NCBI GenBank assembly: GCA_028386065.3
Contig: JAKUCV010002355.1
Location: forward strand, 30,259 to 94,258
Direction of reading: 5' to 3'
DNA length: 64,000 bases
From: Turnera subulata
Lineage: Eukaryota > Streptophyta > Magnoliopsida > Malpighiales > Passifloraceae
Below the pieces are notes generated by a model. That model saw only the letters and a program-made list of their open reading frames with translations, was not told the origin of the DNA and ran no database searches. A program made the position numbers and the translations under genes. Within the stretch, counting starts at the first letter, position 1, and each line of letters starts with the position of its first letter. This document shows positions 44,637 to 55,853 of the stretch, one piece after another.

Positions 44637-46299
44637 GTACCTGCCCAGGAAATCTGCAAAAAACGGGCTGAGGTTTGGATTCTTCAGGTTCAAGAGTAAC
44701 TGTGACCTCCAACACCTGCCGGCGGACGTGAATAAGAATCAAGTGGCTGACGGGGTAGTACAGGAAAATCTTACGAGGGAGAGGGGGGCGTCTCCATCAC
44801 ATCGGAATAGGGCCGGACCCCGCCCAATACTGTATGAAAGTAACGTGGAGAAGAAGACATTTCCAGATACTATTAAGGGGGCTAAGGAGTCTGAAAAACT
44901 TCACCCGTCCGGGATATCCTATATTCTGACATCTGACAAGAAGGAATGGTTGTCACGATGTGCTGTGGGGGTGATGAAGGATCCGACTAAAATGGAAATG
45001 GTGAGTCTGGTCTGGAAACTCCATCATATGTTGGACGTTACTGTGTCGAAGATGGGGGGTGATTCTGTTCTTGTTTGCTTTCCAACAACAGACAGGCTCT
45101 TACAGTTTTGTGAGGAGGTTCCAGATTGGGTGCCAATATGGTTCAAATCTTTCAAACCATGGACGAATAGGGAGAGTGTGATGAATTGACTCTGTTGGGT
45201 TTCCATAAGACGTGTTCCCCTTACTGGGTGGACTTCTGAGTTCTTCACCTTGGTTGGGTCTTTTTAGGGATGGTGGTTAAGATATCTCCAGAGACAGATA
45301 ATGGAACAAACTCGGCGGAAGCACGATTACAATTGCTTACGTAGATGGGTTGCTTCCTGAACAGGCAGTTAACGGTACTGATTGCGGGATCGACCTACTC
45401 ACTCTTTGTGGTGGAGGACGGCGGCCCGGCCGTCAATGGTGTAGATGACAGTGACAGCTTTAAGCGGGAAGAGGGGGTAGACTATCGGCGCAGAGCTTTC
45501 GATGACTCTCCGGAGTTGCCAAGGTCAGGTGAGAGGAGCGTAAATGGAAAGAATTCTGTTGCGGATTCTCAGGAAATTAACTCTGATCCTTTTGGTATCA
45601 TGGGGATTTTGAAACATAAATCACGTGGTGAAGGAGTTAATAGCGAGACAACAGATTCATCGGGAGGAAAATCTGTTGACCGAGGAGAGAAGGAGAGGAT
45701 GTCACTTTCTATATCAGGGGATATTAATGAGGTGGGAGTGATTGCTGGTGTTTGTAGTAACAGCCATCACAGATCGCGGCTTAATGAGCAAGTGGCGGAA
45801 GGCTCCCCTTTGAAACACAACCCCATTCCACTTTCAAATGCTTTTGGGCCATTGGATGAGTATGACGAGTTGGACCCAATATCCTCAAGGGATAATCCAG
45901 GCTTATTAGGCCTGCGACAAGTTAATCTTACTTACTCTACAGGGTCTTCCAAGTCCAGGAGCACACAGTTCTCTTGTCCAAGAAGCAACAGTTACTTGGT
46001 GAAGAGGTTGGAGTGGGTAGTTAAAACAGCAAGGGTCATACAGCGAAAGAAATACAAGAGGTTAACTAAGTCTGGTAGTGTCACCTCCATTGAGTCCTCT
46101 ACAAATGATGATATTAGGAGGGTTAACCAACAACTTTCTCAATCGATACCTGTACAATCTGTCGCGGTGTCTTTCACTGAACAAGAGGCTAGAGAAACTG
46201 TTCGGATGGGAGATGCGTTGAGGTGGGACAATTCGGATGCATCAGAGGAGGTCGTTAACATAGGAAAGGAGCTGATAGTACAGGAGGCTATCGAATAGA

Positions 46300-49200
46300 G
46301 TGCATCACGGGCTAATGTTTAGTCTTATTTTGTGGAACCCAAGAGGAATTCTTTCAGAGTCGAAGAGGAAACACTTGAGGTCTCTGATTTTGACAAATTC
46401 GGCAGCTTTTGTGTTCTTATGCAAAACAAAAGCAGGAGGTATTACCGAATCATGGTTTCGTACTTTTTGGCCCCTCAACACCTGAATTTTCTTGCGGTGG
46501 ATTCTGTTGGGGCATCGGGGGGCCTTATTTTCTTGTGGGATGGGGAAGTTTTTACATGTTTACGATGTTCGCAGTGAGATCACTGGATTTTGGTGGAGGG
46601 ACGGTTTAATAGAGAGAACGTGGTGGTGACTTTTTGTTGTGTTTATGGACCCGTGGACTTAGCCCAACGGATAGTTATGTGGGCTGATTTGGAAGATTTA
46701 AAAGCTTCATATGCATCTCCATAGATGGTGTTGGGGGATTACAATGAAATCTTAGTAACAGAGGATAGGAGTGGAAGAATCTCCGTGCGGGGTGTTGGTG
46801 CGCTTAGAAGATTCATGGATCATTTGCAGCTGATACAGTTTCCACTAGAGGGTCGTTTGTTTAAATGGGCTAATTCTCTGGCCGCAAGTAGAATTGATCG
46901 AATCATGGTTGAGTCAGAGTGGAATATTGTTTATCCTAAATTTTTTCTACAAATTGGGAGACATGGGGATTCGGATCATTGGCCACTCATTCTTGTACAA
47001 GAACGGGTTAATTGGGGATATAAACCTTTTTGCTTCTTGTCCTGTTGGTGGTCCTATCCGGATTTTGTCACTATCATATGTAATATGTGGAGGAAGATTG
47101 GCACTGAGTTACCAGGCAAGTTTCGGTCCTTGAAGAAGTTAAGTTGTTTGCGGATTGAGCTTAGTAGATGGAATAAGCTTACTTTTAGTAGAATTGATGC
47201 TGATATGGATTTGCTCCAAGCTAGGATTGATTGCTTGGAGCTTCAGTTTGAGCGAAGGGACTTATCAATGGTAGAAAAGGAAGAGTTGGCGGATTGTAGA
47301 TCACAGTTGTTTCAACGAGAAAGACAAATAGAGGTTTTCTGGAGGCAAAAGTCAAGAGTTTCTTGGGGTAAGATGGGAGATCGCAACACCGGTTTCTTTC
47401 ACATGATGGCTTGTCATCAGGGTAGGAAGAAAGGAATCCATTCTATTTGGAGGGGGCATGATAGACCTTACATCACCTTCTGATATTAAACAAGAGGCCA
47501 CCCGGTTTTTCTCAACTCTTTATTCGGATACTGATGGTACTAGACAGCCTAAGCTCGATGACTTTCGGACCATTGATTTCGCCAGTGCAAGGTTATTGAA
47601 ATAATCAGTGACTTTGGAGGAAATTAAGTTTGCGGTATGGGATTATGATTCTTCCAAGGCACCAGGACCCGACGGCTTCAATTTTTCCTTCTATAAGAGG
47701 TGTTGGGATGTTGTTAAGGATGATTTGTTTGATCTTGTACAAAATTTCTTTGACACAGGTTCTCTCCCCAAGGGTGCTACTTGTTCCTATATTACTTTGA
47801 TTCTAAGAAAAGCGATACCCACAGTTTTGACTATTTTGGTCAAATTACTTTGATACATGGGGTTCACAAGAATGTTTCGAAAATCCTTGCTGCCCGGATT
47901 AAGCCGGTTATGTCATCTCTCATTGGGCCCTCTCAATCTGCTTTCATTGTTGGCCAGAATATTCTTGATTGTTCTCTTGTTGCATCAGAGGTGATTCACT
48001 CTCTTAGAGCTTCCCGGTCGAAGGTAGTGGTTTGGAGATTGGACTTCAGGAAAGTCTATGATTCTATATCTTGGAGTTATTTTTTGGAGGTTATGTCCTT
48101 GATGGGTTTTGGTGATAGGTGGAATTCTTAGGTCCGTGCTACCCTTGAGACGTCAATTCTTTCTATCTTGGTTAATGGTTCTCCTTCAGATCAGTTCACC
48201 ATGCAGAAGGGTTTGAAGTAGGGGGATCCATTATCACCTTTTCTGTTCCTTTTGGCGGCAGAAGGACTTTCGGTGCTTTTTGACTAGGTGGTAAACCAAG
48301 GGTTGATTAATCCCATTACAGTCCATGGTATTCCCCTTACTCTCCTACAGTTTACGGTGACACATTGTTATTTTCTTATGCAATGTATGAGACTCTTCTT
48401 CCCCTAAAAAGAATTTTACGTTGCTTTGAGATGTTGCCGGGACTTCGTGTCAATTTTCATAAGAGTGGTTTGGTAGGAGTCAGTATGGATGTGGAGGAGG
48501 TTAATTTTTTGGCAGGCCGAATGTTGTGTAAAGCTGAAAAATTACCCTTTGTTTATTTAGGCTTGCCTTTAGGGGCTAACATGAGACTTGCGAAAAACTG
48601 GGAGCCAATTGTGGTGAAATTTCGCTCCAAATTAAAATCTTGGATTGGCCGCTTTTTGTCCTTTGCGGGGCGGGTGGTTTTGCAGTGCTCGGTCTTGTCT
48701 TCCTTACCTTTATATTACTTATCCATGTTTAAAATACCGGCCGGGGTTGCCAAAAGATTGGTTGGGTTGCAGAGACAGTTTTTGTGGGGAGGGGTCGGTG
48801 ATAGGCGAAAGCTTTGCATGGTAGCTTGGGATAAGCTGGCTGTTCCGAAAATTCAGGGTGGTTTGGGAGTTGAGTCTCTGCTGATTAAAAACCAATGTTT
48901 GTTATTCAAGCGGCTATGGTGATTTCATACATCTCCTCATCATCTCTGGAAAACTATCATTCATGCCAAATGTGCTACGAGCTCTATAGTCTTTGGCACA
49001 TCGTTCAATCTTCAAAAAGCTTCCCCTGTTTGGTCTGCCGTTGCTCGTAGTGGGGATTATGTGGGAAGGTCTGGGCGCATGCCTTCCCCTGCTTTACATT
49101 TACAAGTTGGTGACGGTTGTTTGGTGAGTTTCTGGTCTGATAAGTGGTCTATTTTGGGCTGCATAAGGGGGTTTATCCAAGGCTGTTTAGAATGTCATTG

Positions 49201-49980
49201 TTTAAGGAGGCTTCTCTGGCATCTGTTTACCAAAATGATTTTTTGCTTGCTGCAACTGTTGGTCAAAATCTCTTTATTCGTAGGAGAAGGAGGTCTATCA
49301 ACAACTACATGGTCTTCTCCATATGGTTCCCCTACATGATGGTAGCCCTGATACATGGCATTGGTTGGAGGATAACAGTGGCACGTATACTCATCACATG
49401 CCTCATCCTGCATCGCCTCGTCCCCTGCCGTGGCTAGCCATTGTGCCACCTCACATTGAGCATTTTCTCTGGAAGCTTCTCAATGGTGCCCTTGTTACGC
49501 GCTCCGCCCTGTTACAGCGTGGCGTTCTCCAAGCTGGCGACTCTCTTTGTCCTTTATGTTTGGGTGTGGTGGAGGACACAGCTCACTTATTCCTACATTG
49601 CCCCATCGTGTCATCCTTGTGGTATCGCCTTTGTCGTTGGTCGGGGGTCCTCTGGGCTGCACCGGCTACGGTGGAGGGATGGTACACTCAATGGCCCTGG
49701 CTTGCGGGCTCGCTCTCGTCGCAGCAAGCTTGGACCTTGCTTGGTCTCTCTTTGCTTTGGTTTGTGGTTACCGCGTAATGCGCGTAATGCGCTGGTGTTC
49801 AAACAACAAACAGTTCACACTGATATGCTCTTTGATGTCATTCGGGTGCGTGCCCATAGGTGGATTAAATTGCTTCATCCTCAATTCCCCTATCCTGTGG
49901 GGTTGATCCTTGGCTCTCCAGAGCCGTCAGAGATGGGTGTACTGGACAGATCACCATTCCCTACACGAAGTGATTTATAG
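46300..49980 (+). pseudogene. LINE-B ORF2, heavily degraded
   Basis: The endonuclease begins FSLILWNPRG (46318). It has FLCKTK where the catalytic Glu is expected, then LGDYNEIL, SRIDRIM and DSDHWPLI. RT pieces are at 47608 (SSKAPGPDGFNFSFYKRC), 47800-48131 and 48365-48922. The YxDD site has been destroyed (about 48350), and the QGDPLSP region reads KGLK-stop-GDPLSP. zf-RVT follows at 49440-49980 (CPLCLGVVEDTAHLFLHC). Many frameshifts and stops separate these segments. Confidence 0.85.
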
Positions 49981-50077
49981 GAGTTATCTGGGTGGGCTAC
50001 AAGCCATATATATTCTTAATCTTGTCTTGTACATTCTTAAACATCAATAAAGCAGTTCGACTTCCATCGGAAAAAAG

Positions 50078-50093
50078 ACGACAATGAGCGAGC
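50078..50093. repeat. 16-bp target duplication of LINE-B, right copy
   Basis: ACGACAATGAGCGAGC matches 36211-36226 at 15 of 16 positions. Confidence 0.88.
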
Positions 50094-50125
50094 CTTCCAC
50101 CCACTCAACCTTTTGAGACATCTTT

Positions 50126-50690
50126 GTAAGTAATTATTATGCCTTTCAGTTTCCACAATATCCCAGACAACCCATGTATATTATAGAACTATATATACCC
50201 CACATTTGTAATGCCAATAATAGCTAAATTATTAATTTTAAAGTAACGTCAGTAAATCAATCGGAATTAGCCAGTTGAGCAATTTTTTCCCCGAATTGCA
50301 TGGTGTAAGTCTGCACATTATCAAGTCCTTTGCCAAAAGAATCACGTCGTGATTAGAAAACATGATTATAACTTGCATCCGTTTCTTTTTTTTTTTTTTT
50401 TGATAACTTTGCATTATCTGGCTAATTGGACTCTTGTAAGTCATCTCTTGATTATAATGAATTTTTTTTTTTGAGGGAGATTAATGAAAAATTGAAACAC
50501 TGAAATTTGGAGTACTAATGAGTCTTTCAACACCCTCGCAACCCACCAAAAAATAAAATAAAATAAAAGTGACAAAACCAACGTGGAGCATGCTCCCAAT
50601 CTCCTTCCTCTTACCAAACCCCTTCATTTCATGGGTTGCTACTTAATTAATTAATTAATTAGTTCCCTTCTCAATTCAAAGCCTTATAGA
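50126..50690. other. Intergenic DNA upstream of the GUX-like gene
   Basis: AT-rich with two long T runs (50390, 50463) and an (ATTA)n stretch at 50643-50665. No gene is seen. Confidence 0.6.
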
Positions 50691-50697
50691 ATGTATG

Positions 50698-50707
50698 TAT
50701 ATATATT
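50698..50707 (+). promoter_or_regulatory. Probable TATA box of the GUX-like gene
   Basis: The TATATATATT stretch lies ~35-45 bases before the ATG at 50741. The short leader leaves the assignment uncertain. Confidence 0.4.
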
Positions 50708-50740
50708 GAGCACGCAACGGATATATAGACGTAAATATCA

Positions 50741-53094
50741 ATGGCTCACAATAAGCCTTCAAATTCATGCCCAAAACCTCTCATTATCTCCCTCATATTC
50801 AGCTCTATATCACTTACGTTCTTGGCCTCAACTTTGAAGCCAAAATTCCAGTTAACTGATGATACATTTTCTAGGCACCACCATCCTACCAACATCAACA
50901 GCAAATGGTTCGATCTTCTTGCACCAAACATCCACGGTGGAAAAATCAAGATTGGTTTAGTCAATGTGGATGACAACATGAGGCAAGCATATACGCATAT
51001 GGCAGGACGACTGGAGGCCGTGAATGTGGATTTCCAGAATGTGTCCACGAAGCTAAAGTGGGGTGATTTCTTCCCCCTGTCGATCGATGAAGACGAGAAG
51101 TGGGGCCCACCATCGTGCCCCGAGATACCGTTGCCGCGGCTGGAGGAGTACGGTGGCCTGAATTTCATAGTGGCTGGGGTTCCTTGTGGCGCAAGGGGCA
51201 CAGAGAACAAAGGGATTAGAGATGTGTTTAGGTTTGAACTTGGTGGTGGCCAATCTCGTTGTGGCCAATGGTGACCAAGTGATGTATGTTGTTTTTGTGG
51301 GGTCTTGTGGCCCAATGCAGGAGATTTTCAGATGTGATGACTTATTGACTCATGCAGGGGATTACTGGGTGTACAAGCCTAACTTGTGGAAACTCAAAGA
51401 AAAGGTGCTTATGCCTGCTGGATCATGCCAGATTGCTCCTCTTCATGCAGAGACAAGTATGTTTTAGTTTCATCTCATTTTCTTTGTCTTAGCGGGTTAC
51501 TGCCACCAGCCAAATAATATGAATAATCATTCCTGAGACCTTTAATTCTTTTAATCACATGCTCATTGAAGGGTATTCTTCTTGTAAGTTTCATAAAGCT
51601 AATAAAGAAATTTTAGATGTGAAATTTAGGTTCACCAAGATCTGATGATTAACATATACAGAGATAAACAAAGTACAGGAGAAGTGGTGTAGGGGTACTT
51701 AGATGGTTTTCAGTCAACAAAGGTTTGCGCTTTTTAAATTTGGCAAGTTCACATATATATAGCCAATAAATAAAATGAAAGTCAAAATATAATTTACAAT
51801 GGTTCTCATAGGTGCACCGTGCACGTGCTCTGGCTCTCCGCCTTTTCTTATTATGCAGGAATTTTTCAAATTATGTGTAATTCTTCAATTTGCAATTAAT
51901 TTTAATTGCAAATTGTGTTACCATAATTTGTATCGATTCTGAAAGGAAAAAAAAAAAAACTCTGTATAAAATGTATGCTTAAAAATTTTGCACATCTAGC
52001 GTCAGTACAATATATTCGACAAAAAAAAGCATCACTACAATATATCTAAAAGTATACTGTATCTTGGTTTAATTGTCAAATTAATGTTAGAATTTCGGTT
52101 ATTTAAAGCAGTTTAAGATCCTAGATCGATATCATATAACATTTTTTGCCTCCACATGTGTTCAAATACAGGAAAGTATTCACAATCATCACCAGCAATA
52201 GAGCGAAGCCCTAGTTCACGCCACAAAAGAGTAGCCTACGCCACAGTCTTACATTCATCGGAAGCTTATGTTTGTGGTGCAATTGCTTTGGCTCAAAGTA
52301 TACTACAAAGCAACTCAACACATGACCCAATTCTCCTCCATGATTCATCTTTAAGTCCCAATTCTTTGCAAGGTCTCCGGGATGCCGGATGGAAGCCGAG
52401 GCTAATCCAACCTATTCGAAGTCCCTTTGCACAGAATGGATCATACAATGAATGGAATTATAGCAAGCTTCGCACTTGGCAACTCACAGAATATGACAAG
52501 GTTATTTTTGTAGATGCAGATCTTATAGTCCTCAAGAACATTAACAAGTTCTTCAACTACCCACAACTATCAGCAGCACCAAATGATCAGGTGATATTCA
52601 ACTCGGGAATTATGGTGATTGAGCCGTCAACGTGCATGTTTGAAGATTTGAGATCAAAGAGCCATAAGTTGGTTTCATATAATGGGGGTGATCAAGGGTA
52701 CCTTAATGAAGTCTTCACATGGTGGCATAGGCTCCCTTTTAGGTTGAACTATCTCAAGATTTCTAAAAGGCCAAAAGAAAAAGGAAATAATTATATCAGA
52801 GAGGACATTTATGCAATTCATTTTCTTGGATTGAAGCCATGGGCGTGTTACAAGGACTATGATTGCAATTGGGATATGGTGGATAGACACATTTTTGCTA
52901 GTGACTCAGCTCACAAGAAATGGTGGCAAGTGCATGATGCCATGCCAAAGAAGTTGCAGCAATATTGTGCACTAACAAGGAAAATGGATGAAAGGATAAA
53001 GAAATGGAGGGGAATAGCCAAGGATACAGAGTTGCCTAATGGACATTGGAAGATCGAAGTGAGGGATCCCAGGCAGTACCATCTTGTGGAGTAA
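50741..53094 (+). pseudogene. GT8 glucuronosyltransferase of the GUX/PGSIP type, one frameshift
   Basis: Exons 50741-51456 and 52172-53094 (GT-AG, 715-bp intron). Family members are Golgi type II membrane proteins that add glucuronic acid to xylan from UDP-GlcA. The N-terminus is a membrane anchor (PLIISLIFSSISLTFLAS). A stem has HGGKIKIGLVNVDDNMRQAY and WGDFFPLSIDEDEKWGPPSC. The GT8 domain in exon 2 has the metal-binding DAD (VIFVDADLIVLKN, 52513-52521), NGGDQGYLNEVFTWWHRLP and HFLGLKPW. In exon 1 the frame shifts at about 51233-51235: GTTTAGGTTTGAAC has one T too many relative to the expected VFRLNLVVANLVV. With that base ignored, about 545 codons remain, close to GUX length. It is either a very recent pseudogene or a sequencing error. 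Confidence 0.85.
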
Positions 53095-53440
53095 ATTAAA
53101 CATACCCCCATACTCGTAGGTATAGCTAGCGATATGTTGTTTTCTATTGTTATAATTTAGAACTTTCTTTTTTATTTGAGTGAAACATCAGGGCAAAGCC
53201 CAAAGATTTTACTGCAAAAGAACAAACTCAAGGGACCATCAACCTGCAATAGGGCGGGCTTTTGGGCCTCGAAGTTGTAGACCTAATCTTTAATCTTGGG
53301 CTTCGATTATTGATTTTTGGGCTAACTAATGGGCCTTGGGCCTTTCCTTCCCAATGACTTGAATTTTCTTTCTTTTTTTTTTTTTATCAGAATTGGTTGA
53401 ATTTTCTTAATGGAAGAACAATCCTTGTCACAGCCCTCAC
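53095..53440. other. 3' flank of the GUX-like gene, no gene seen
   Basis: AT-rich DNA with GGGCTT-rich stretches at 53250-53350 and a T run at 53375. Nothing recognisable. Confidence 0.6.
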
Positions 53441-54060
53441 AGGATATCACTGAGCACTAAAAAGTCTCAATATTCGTGTGTATGAATTATAGTTATTTTT
53501 TCCAGAAATATTTCCATGAATTCAGTAAGCTTGTCTTCTTTTATATATTTTGTTTCATAGAAATCGTGATTACACAATCACGATTTCTCACCAACTGTGA
53601 AACAGTACATATAATAACAGGTTACTGAATTCATGGAAATATTTTTGGAGACAATAACTGCAATCCATAGATAATGACTTTCACACTTTCCAGGAACAGG
53701 AATTCGTCCTCAGTATACCCATTTCGTATGGTAGTAGTCCTTCCAAATTGGGCACGAAAATGTTGTCCCTTTGCTTCTCAAAACTTTTGTGAGCTGCATA
53801 TAAAATATTTCCAATGGGGGTAATGAATATGTATACACGTTTTTTTTTTTTTTTCTGAGAATCACATATGTGTAAATGTTAATTGCCCAGGAAGATCAGT
53901 TTTTAATTGAACATATATTTATCATGCTCACAGTAAAATAAAATGAAAACGACGTTTTTTCTCTTAATTTAAGAGTTCTCCACTCACTCAATAATATTAT
54001 AGCTATAAGTTAACTAATAAAACTTTTGGGAATACTAGAATAAGGAAAAGAAACCTATAA
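53441..54060 (+). promoter_or_regulatory. Complete dioxygenase upstream module before copy 3
   Basis: Runs from AAAGTCTCAATATTCGTGTG to the TATA box. Pieces of the same module stand alone at 13080-13830, 29750-30300, 30545-31240 and 31241-31690. This is the reference copy because an intact gene follows it. Confidence 0.65.
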
Positions 54061-54064
54061 TCTC

Positions 54065-54073
54065 TTTAAATAG
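54065..54073 (+). promoter_or_regulatory. TATA box of dioxygenase copy 3
   Basis: TTTAAATAG lies 78 bases before the ATG, in the same context as the box at 11579. Confidence 0.6.
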
Positions 54074-54142
54074 GAACTCGTGGTGCTATAGTAGATGAAA
54101 CATACAGGAGAGAGCACAGAATTCAAGTGAAGTGCAAAAATA

Positions 54143-55351
54143 ATGAGTGGCCTAGTTTTTCCTATAATTGATATCTCTCCTTTCACTGCAGGAGGAAATG
54201 AAGATGCCAAGAAGAAGGTAATAAGAACAATTGGCGATGCATGTGCCAAGCATGGAATTTTCCAAGTTATCAACCATGGTGTGCCAGACGAGGTCATAGA
54301 TCGACAGTTAGAGTATATGAGGACATTTTCTGCGTACCCTGATGAGGAAAAGAGCAAATGGAAGCCTAAAACTGATGATCTTTTCTACTCAGGCTATGTT
54401 GACATGTCAAAAATCTCACAGTTCAAAAAGGAAGAATTCACAATCAATCACCCTGACTGCGGCTACAACGTTTATCCTGACAACCCACCAGGTTTCAGGT
54501 ATAGTGTATATAATTTTTTGGTTAATACATGCATAGATGTAGATCAAGTTTTTGTTTTTGAAGGGTTTTAAACCTAGAAGTTTTTCCTTTTATCCTTTAG
54601 GGAGGACATGTTAGAGACATTCTCCTACTTGTCAAGGACAGCGGTGATCATAGAGGGCATTCTAAATGATTACTTGGGGCTGCCTCCAGGCTACTTAAAG
54701 CAATACAATAACGAGAGGAAGCAGGACAACATGTCCAGTTTTCACTACTTAGCTCCAAAAGATCCTGATGAGGAAATAATTGGAGTAATTAGTCATCGAG
54801 ACTCCACTATCCTCACCATTCTAATACAGGATGGTACAGGGGGACTTGAAGTCTACGAGGATGGGAAATGGATACCTGTAACTCCCACAGAGGGAGCACT
54901 TACTGTGAATATTGGGGATCCCATGCAGGCAAAGAAAGTAGAACCTCTTTTTGTCTTCTTTCACTCTAGGAGCCAAGGCTCGAACTCTAGATTTCTTGGT
55001 TAACTGTCCTCTTATTAATTTCCTTTCTCTTTCTCAGCTAAGACATTAATTAGTATTAGACATAAAATTTTGCAGGTATTGAGCAATGGCAAGCTCAAGA
55101 GTGTAGAGCACAGGGTTGTAAGACCAGTAGGAAAAGATCGTTACTCGGGTTTTGGGCACTTGGTAACCATAGACAAATGGATGGAACCATTGCCCCAGCT
55201 CACCATCAATGAGGCCCCCAAGTATAAGGGGTTCTCTTTTGGAGAATATACACTAAAAAGGCTTAAAGACTTGAGGGATTCGCCTTCTACTCCTGAAACT
55301 GCCCATACCATCAACTCCTATGCAATCCAGCCCAAGGTAACAGAAGTTTGA
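54143..55351 (+). CDS. 2-oxoglutarate/Fe(II)-dependent dioxygenase, copy 3 (DOXC-type), three exons
   Basis: Exons 54143-54498, 54601-54928 and 55076-55351 give 319 aa. It is closely similar to copy 1 throughout, with the same exon phases. Metal ligands are His184 and Asp186 (SHRD) and His240 (VEHRVV). The 2OG pair is Arg250-x-Ser252 (RYS). Compared with copy 1 it lacks one residue after RYS (SGFGH instead of SVVFGH). It has GVISHRD for GVIGHQD, differences next to the active site that could alter substrate use. Intron 2 begins with GC (ATGCAG|GCAAAG), where copies 1 and 2 have GT. If GC is not used, the frame would read into the intron and stop at about 55001. The upstream module and TATA are intact, so it is probably expressed. 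Confidence 0.87.
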
Positions 55352-55835
55352 GTTTTTATGTTTGCCAATTATAGTTCTGCTGTGTCCTTGTCTTTCTATT
55401 ATTAATTTCTTTGTACTAAGGTTGTGGGTACGTATACCGTATGCAGATATAATTTGGTATGCAATTGCAAATCCAGTTTATTTGATCTGGGTATTGCTAG
55501 AAAAATACCTCAAAGTCAAAAAGAAGTGCAAGTTCTTGATCCTTTAATTTTTCCATGGGCAATTTCCTGCTTTAGCCTGGCAAACAAATTAACTAAGTGG
55601 CTGTGAAAATTTCAATTCAAGAGAGGGAACGATCAAGACACCCAGAAAAATCCAAAGCATTGCTTGCATGCCTTCCAAATGGCCAAAAACAACATCCCAC
55701 GGAAGACACTGCAAACTCTTGTTTTGAATTTGCTCTCGCAATTCGGCTTTTTTTAATTTTAATTTGGGCTTCTCTTTAGCAACGCAGTTCGGCAACTTAA
55801 GCCCATCGGTGAGATTACAAAGAATACTCGGCCCT
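55352..55835. other. 3' flank of dioxygenase copy 3, no gene seen
   Basis: Moderately AT-rich. A 60-codon frame at 55597-55779 has no recognisable product. Confidence 0.6.
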
Positions 55836-55844
55836 GTTTCAGAA
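55836..55844. repeat. 9-bp target duplication of MITE-1, left (GTTTCAGAA)
   Basis: Matches ATTTCGGAA at 59374-59382 at 7 of 9 positions. Confidence 0.55.
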
Positions 55845-55853
55845 GGGTTTTTC

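Larger units (their letters stand above)
36259..46298 (+). pseudogene. LINE-B ORF1 (RRM protein), split by Copia and frameshifted
   Basis: 36259-36610 encodes a low-complexity N-terminus and the first half of an RRM (RNP2 LYVQNLP), ending in GEVVDVYL. The frame resumes exactly at 44642 with PRKSAKNGLRFGFFRFKS (RNP1). A DUF4283-like segment ends at a stop at 45189. 45345-46298, in another frame, gives the Ser/Asp-rich C-terminal part. Confidence 0.85.
36227..50077 (+). mobile_element. Full-length-size LINE (LINE-B) split by a Copia element
   Basis: The plus-strand element starts with a ~32-nt leader and ORF1. It is interrupted at 36610/44642 by the Copia and ends in AAAAAA at 50071-50076. A 16-bp duplication flanks it. 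Without the Copia it measures about 5.8 kb. Its domains match LINE-A (RRM ORF1; endonuclease, RT and zf-RVT; no RNase H), but it is much more decayed. Confidence 0.9.

Noticed and set aside
50746..51315. 189-codon minus-strand frame opposite the GUX-like exon 1
   Set aside because: It is antisense to clearly homologous coding sequence and has no domain of its own.
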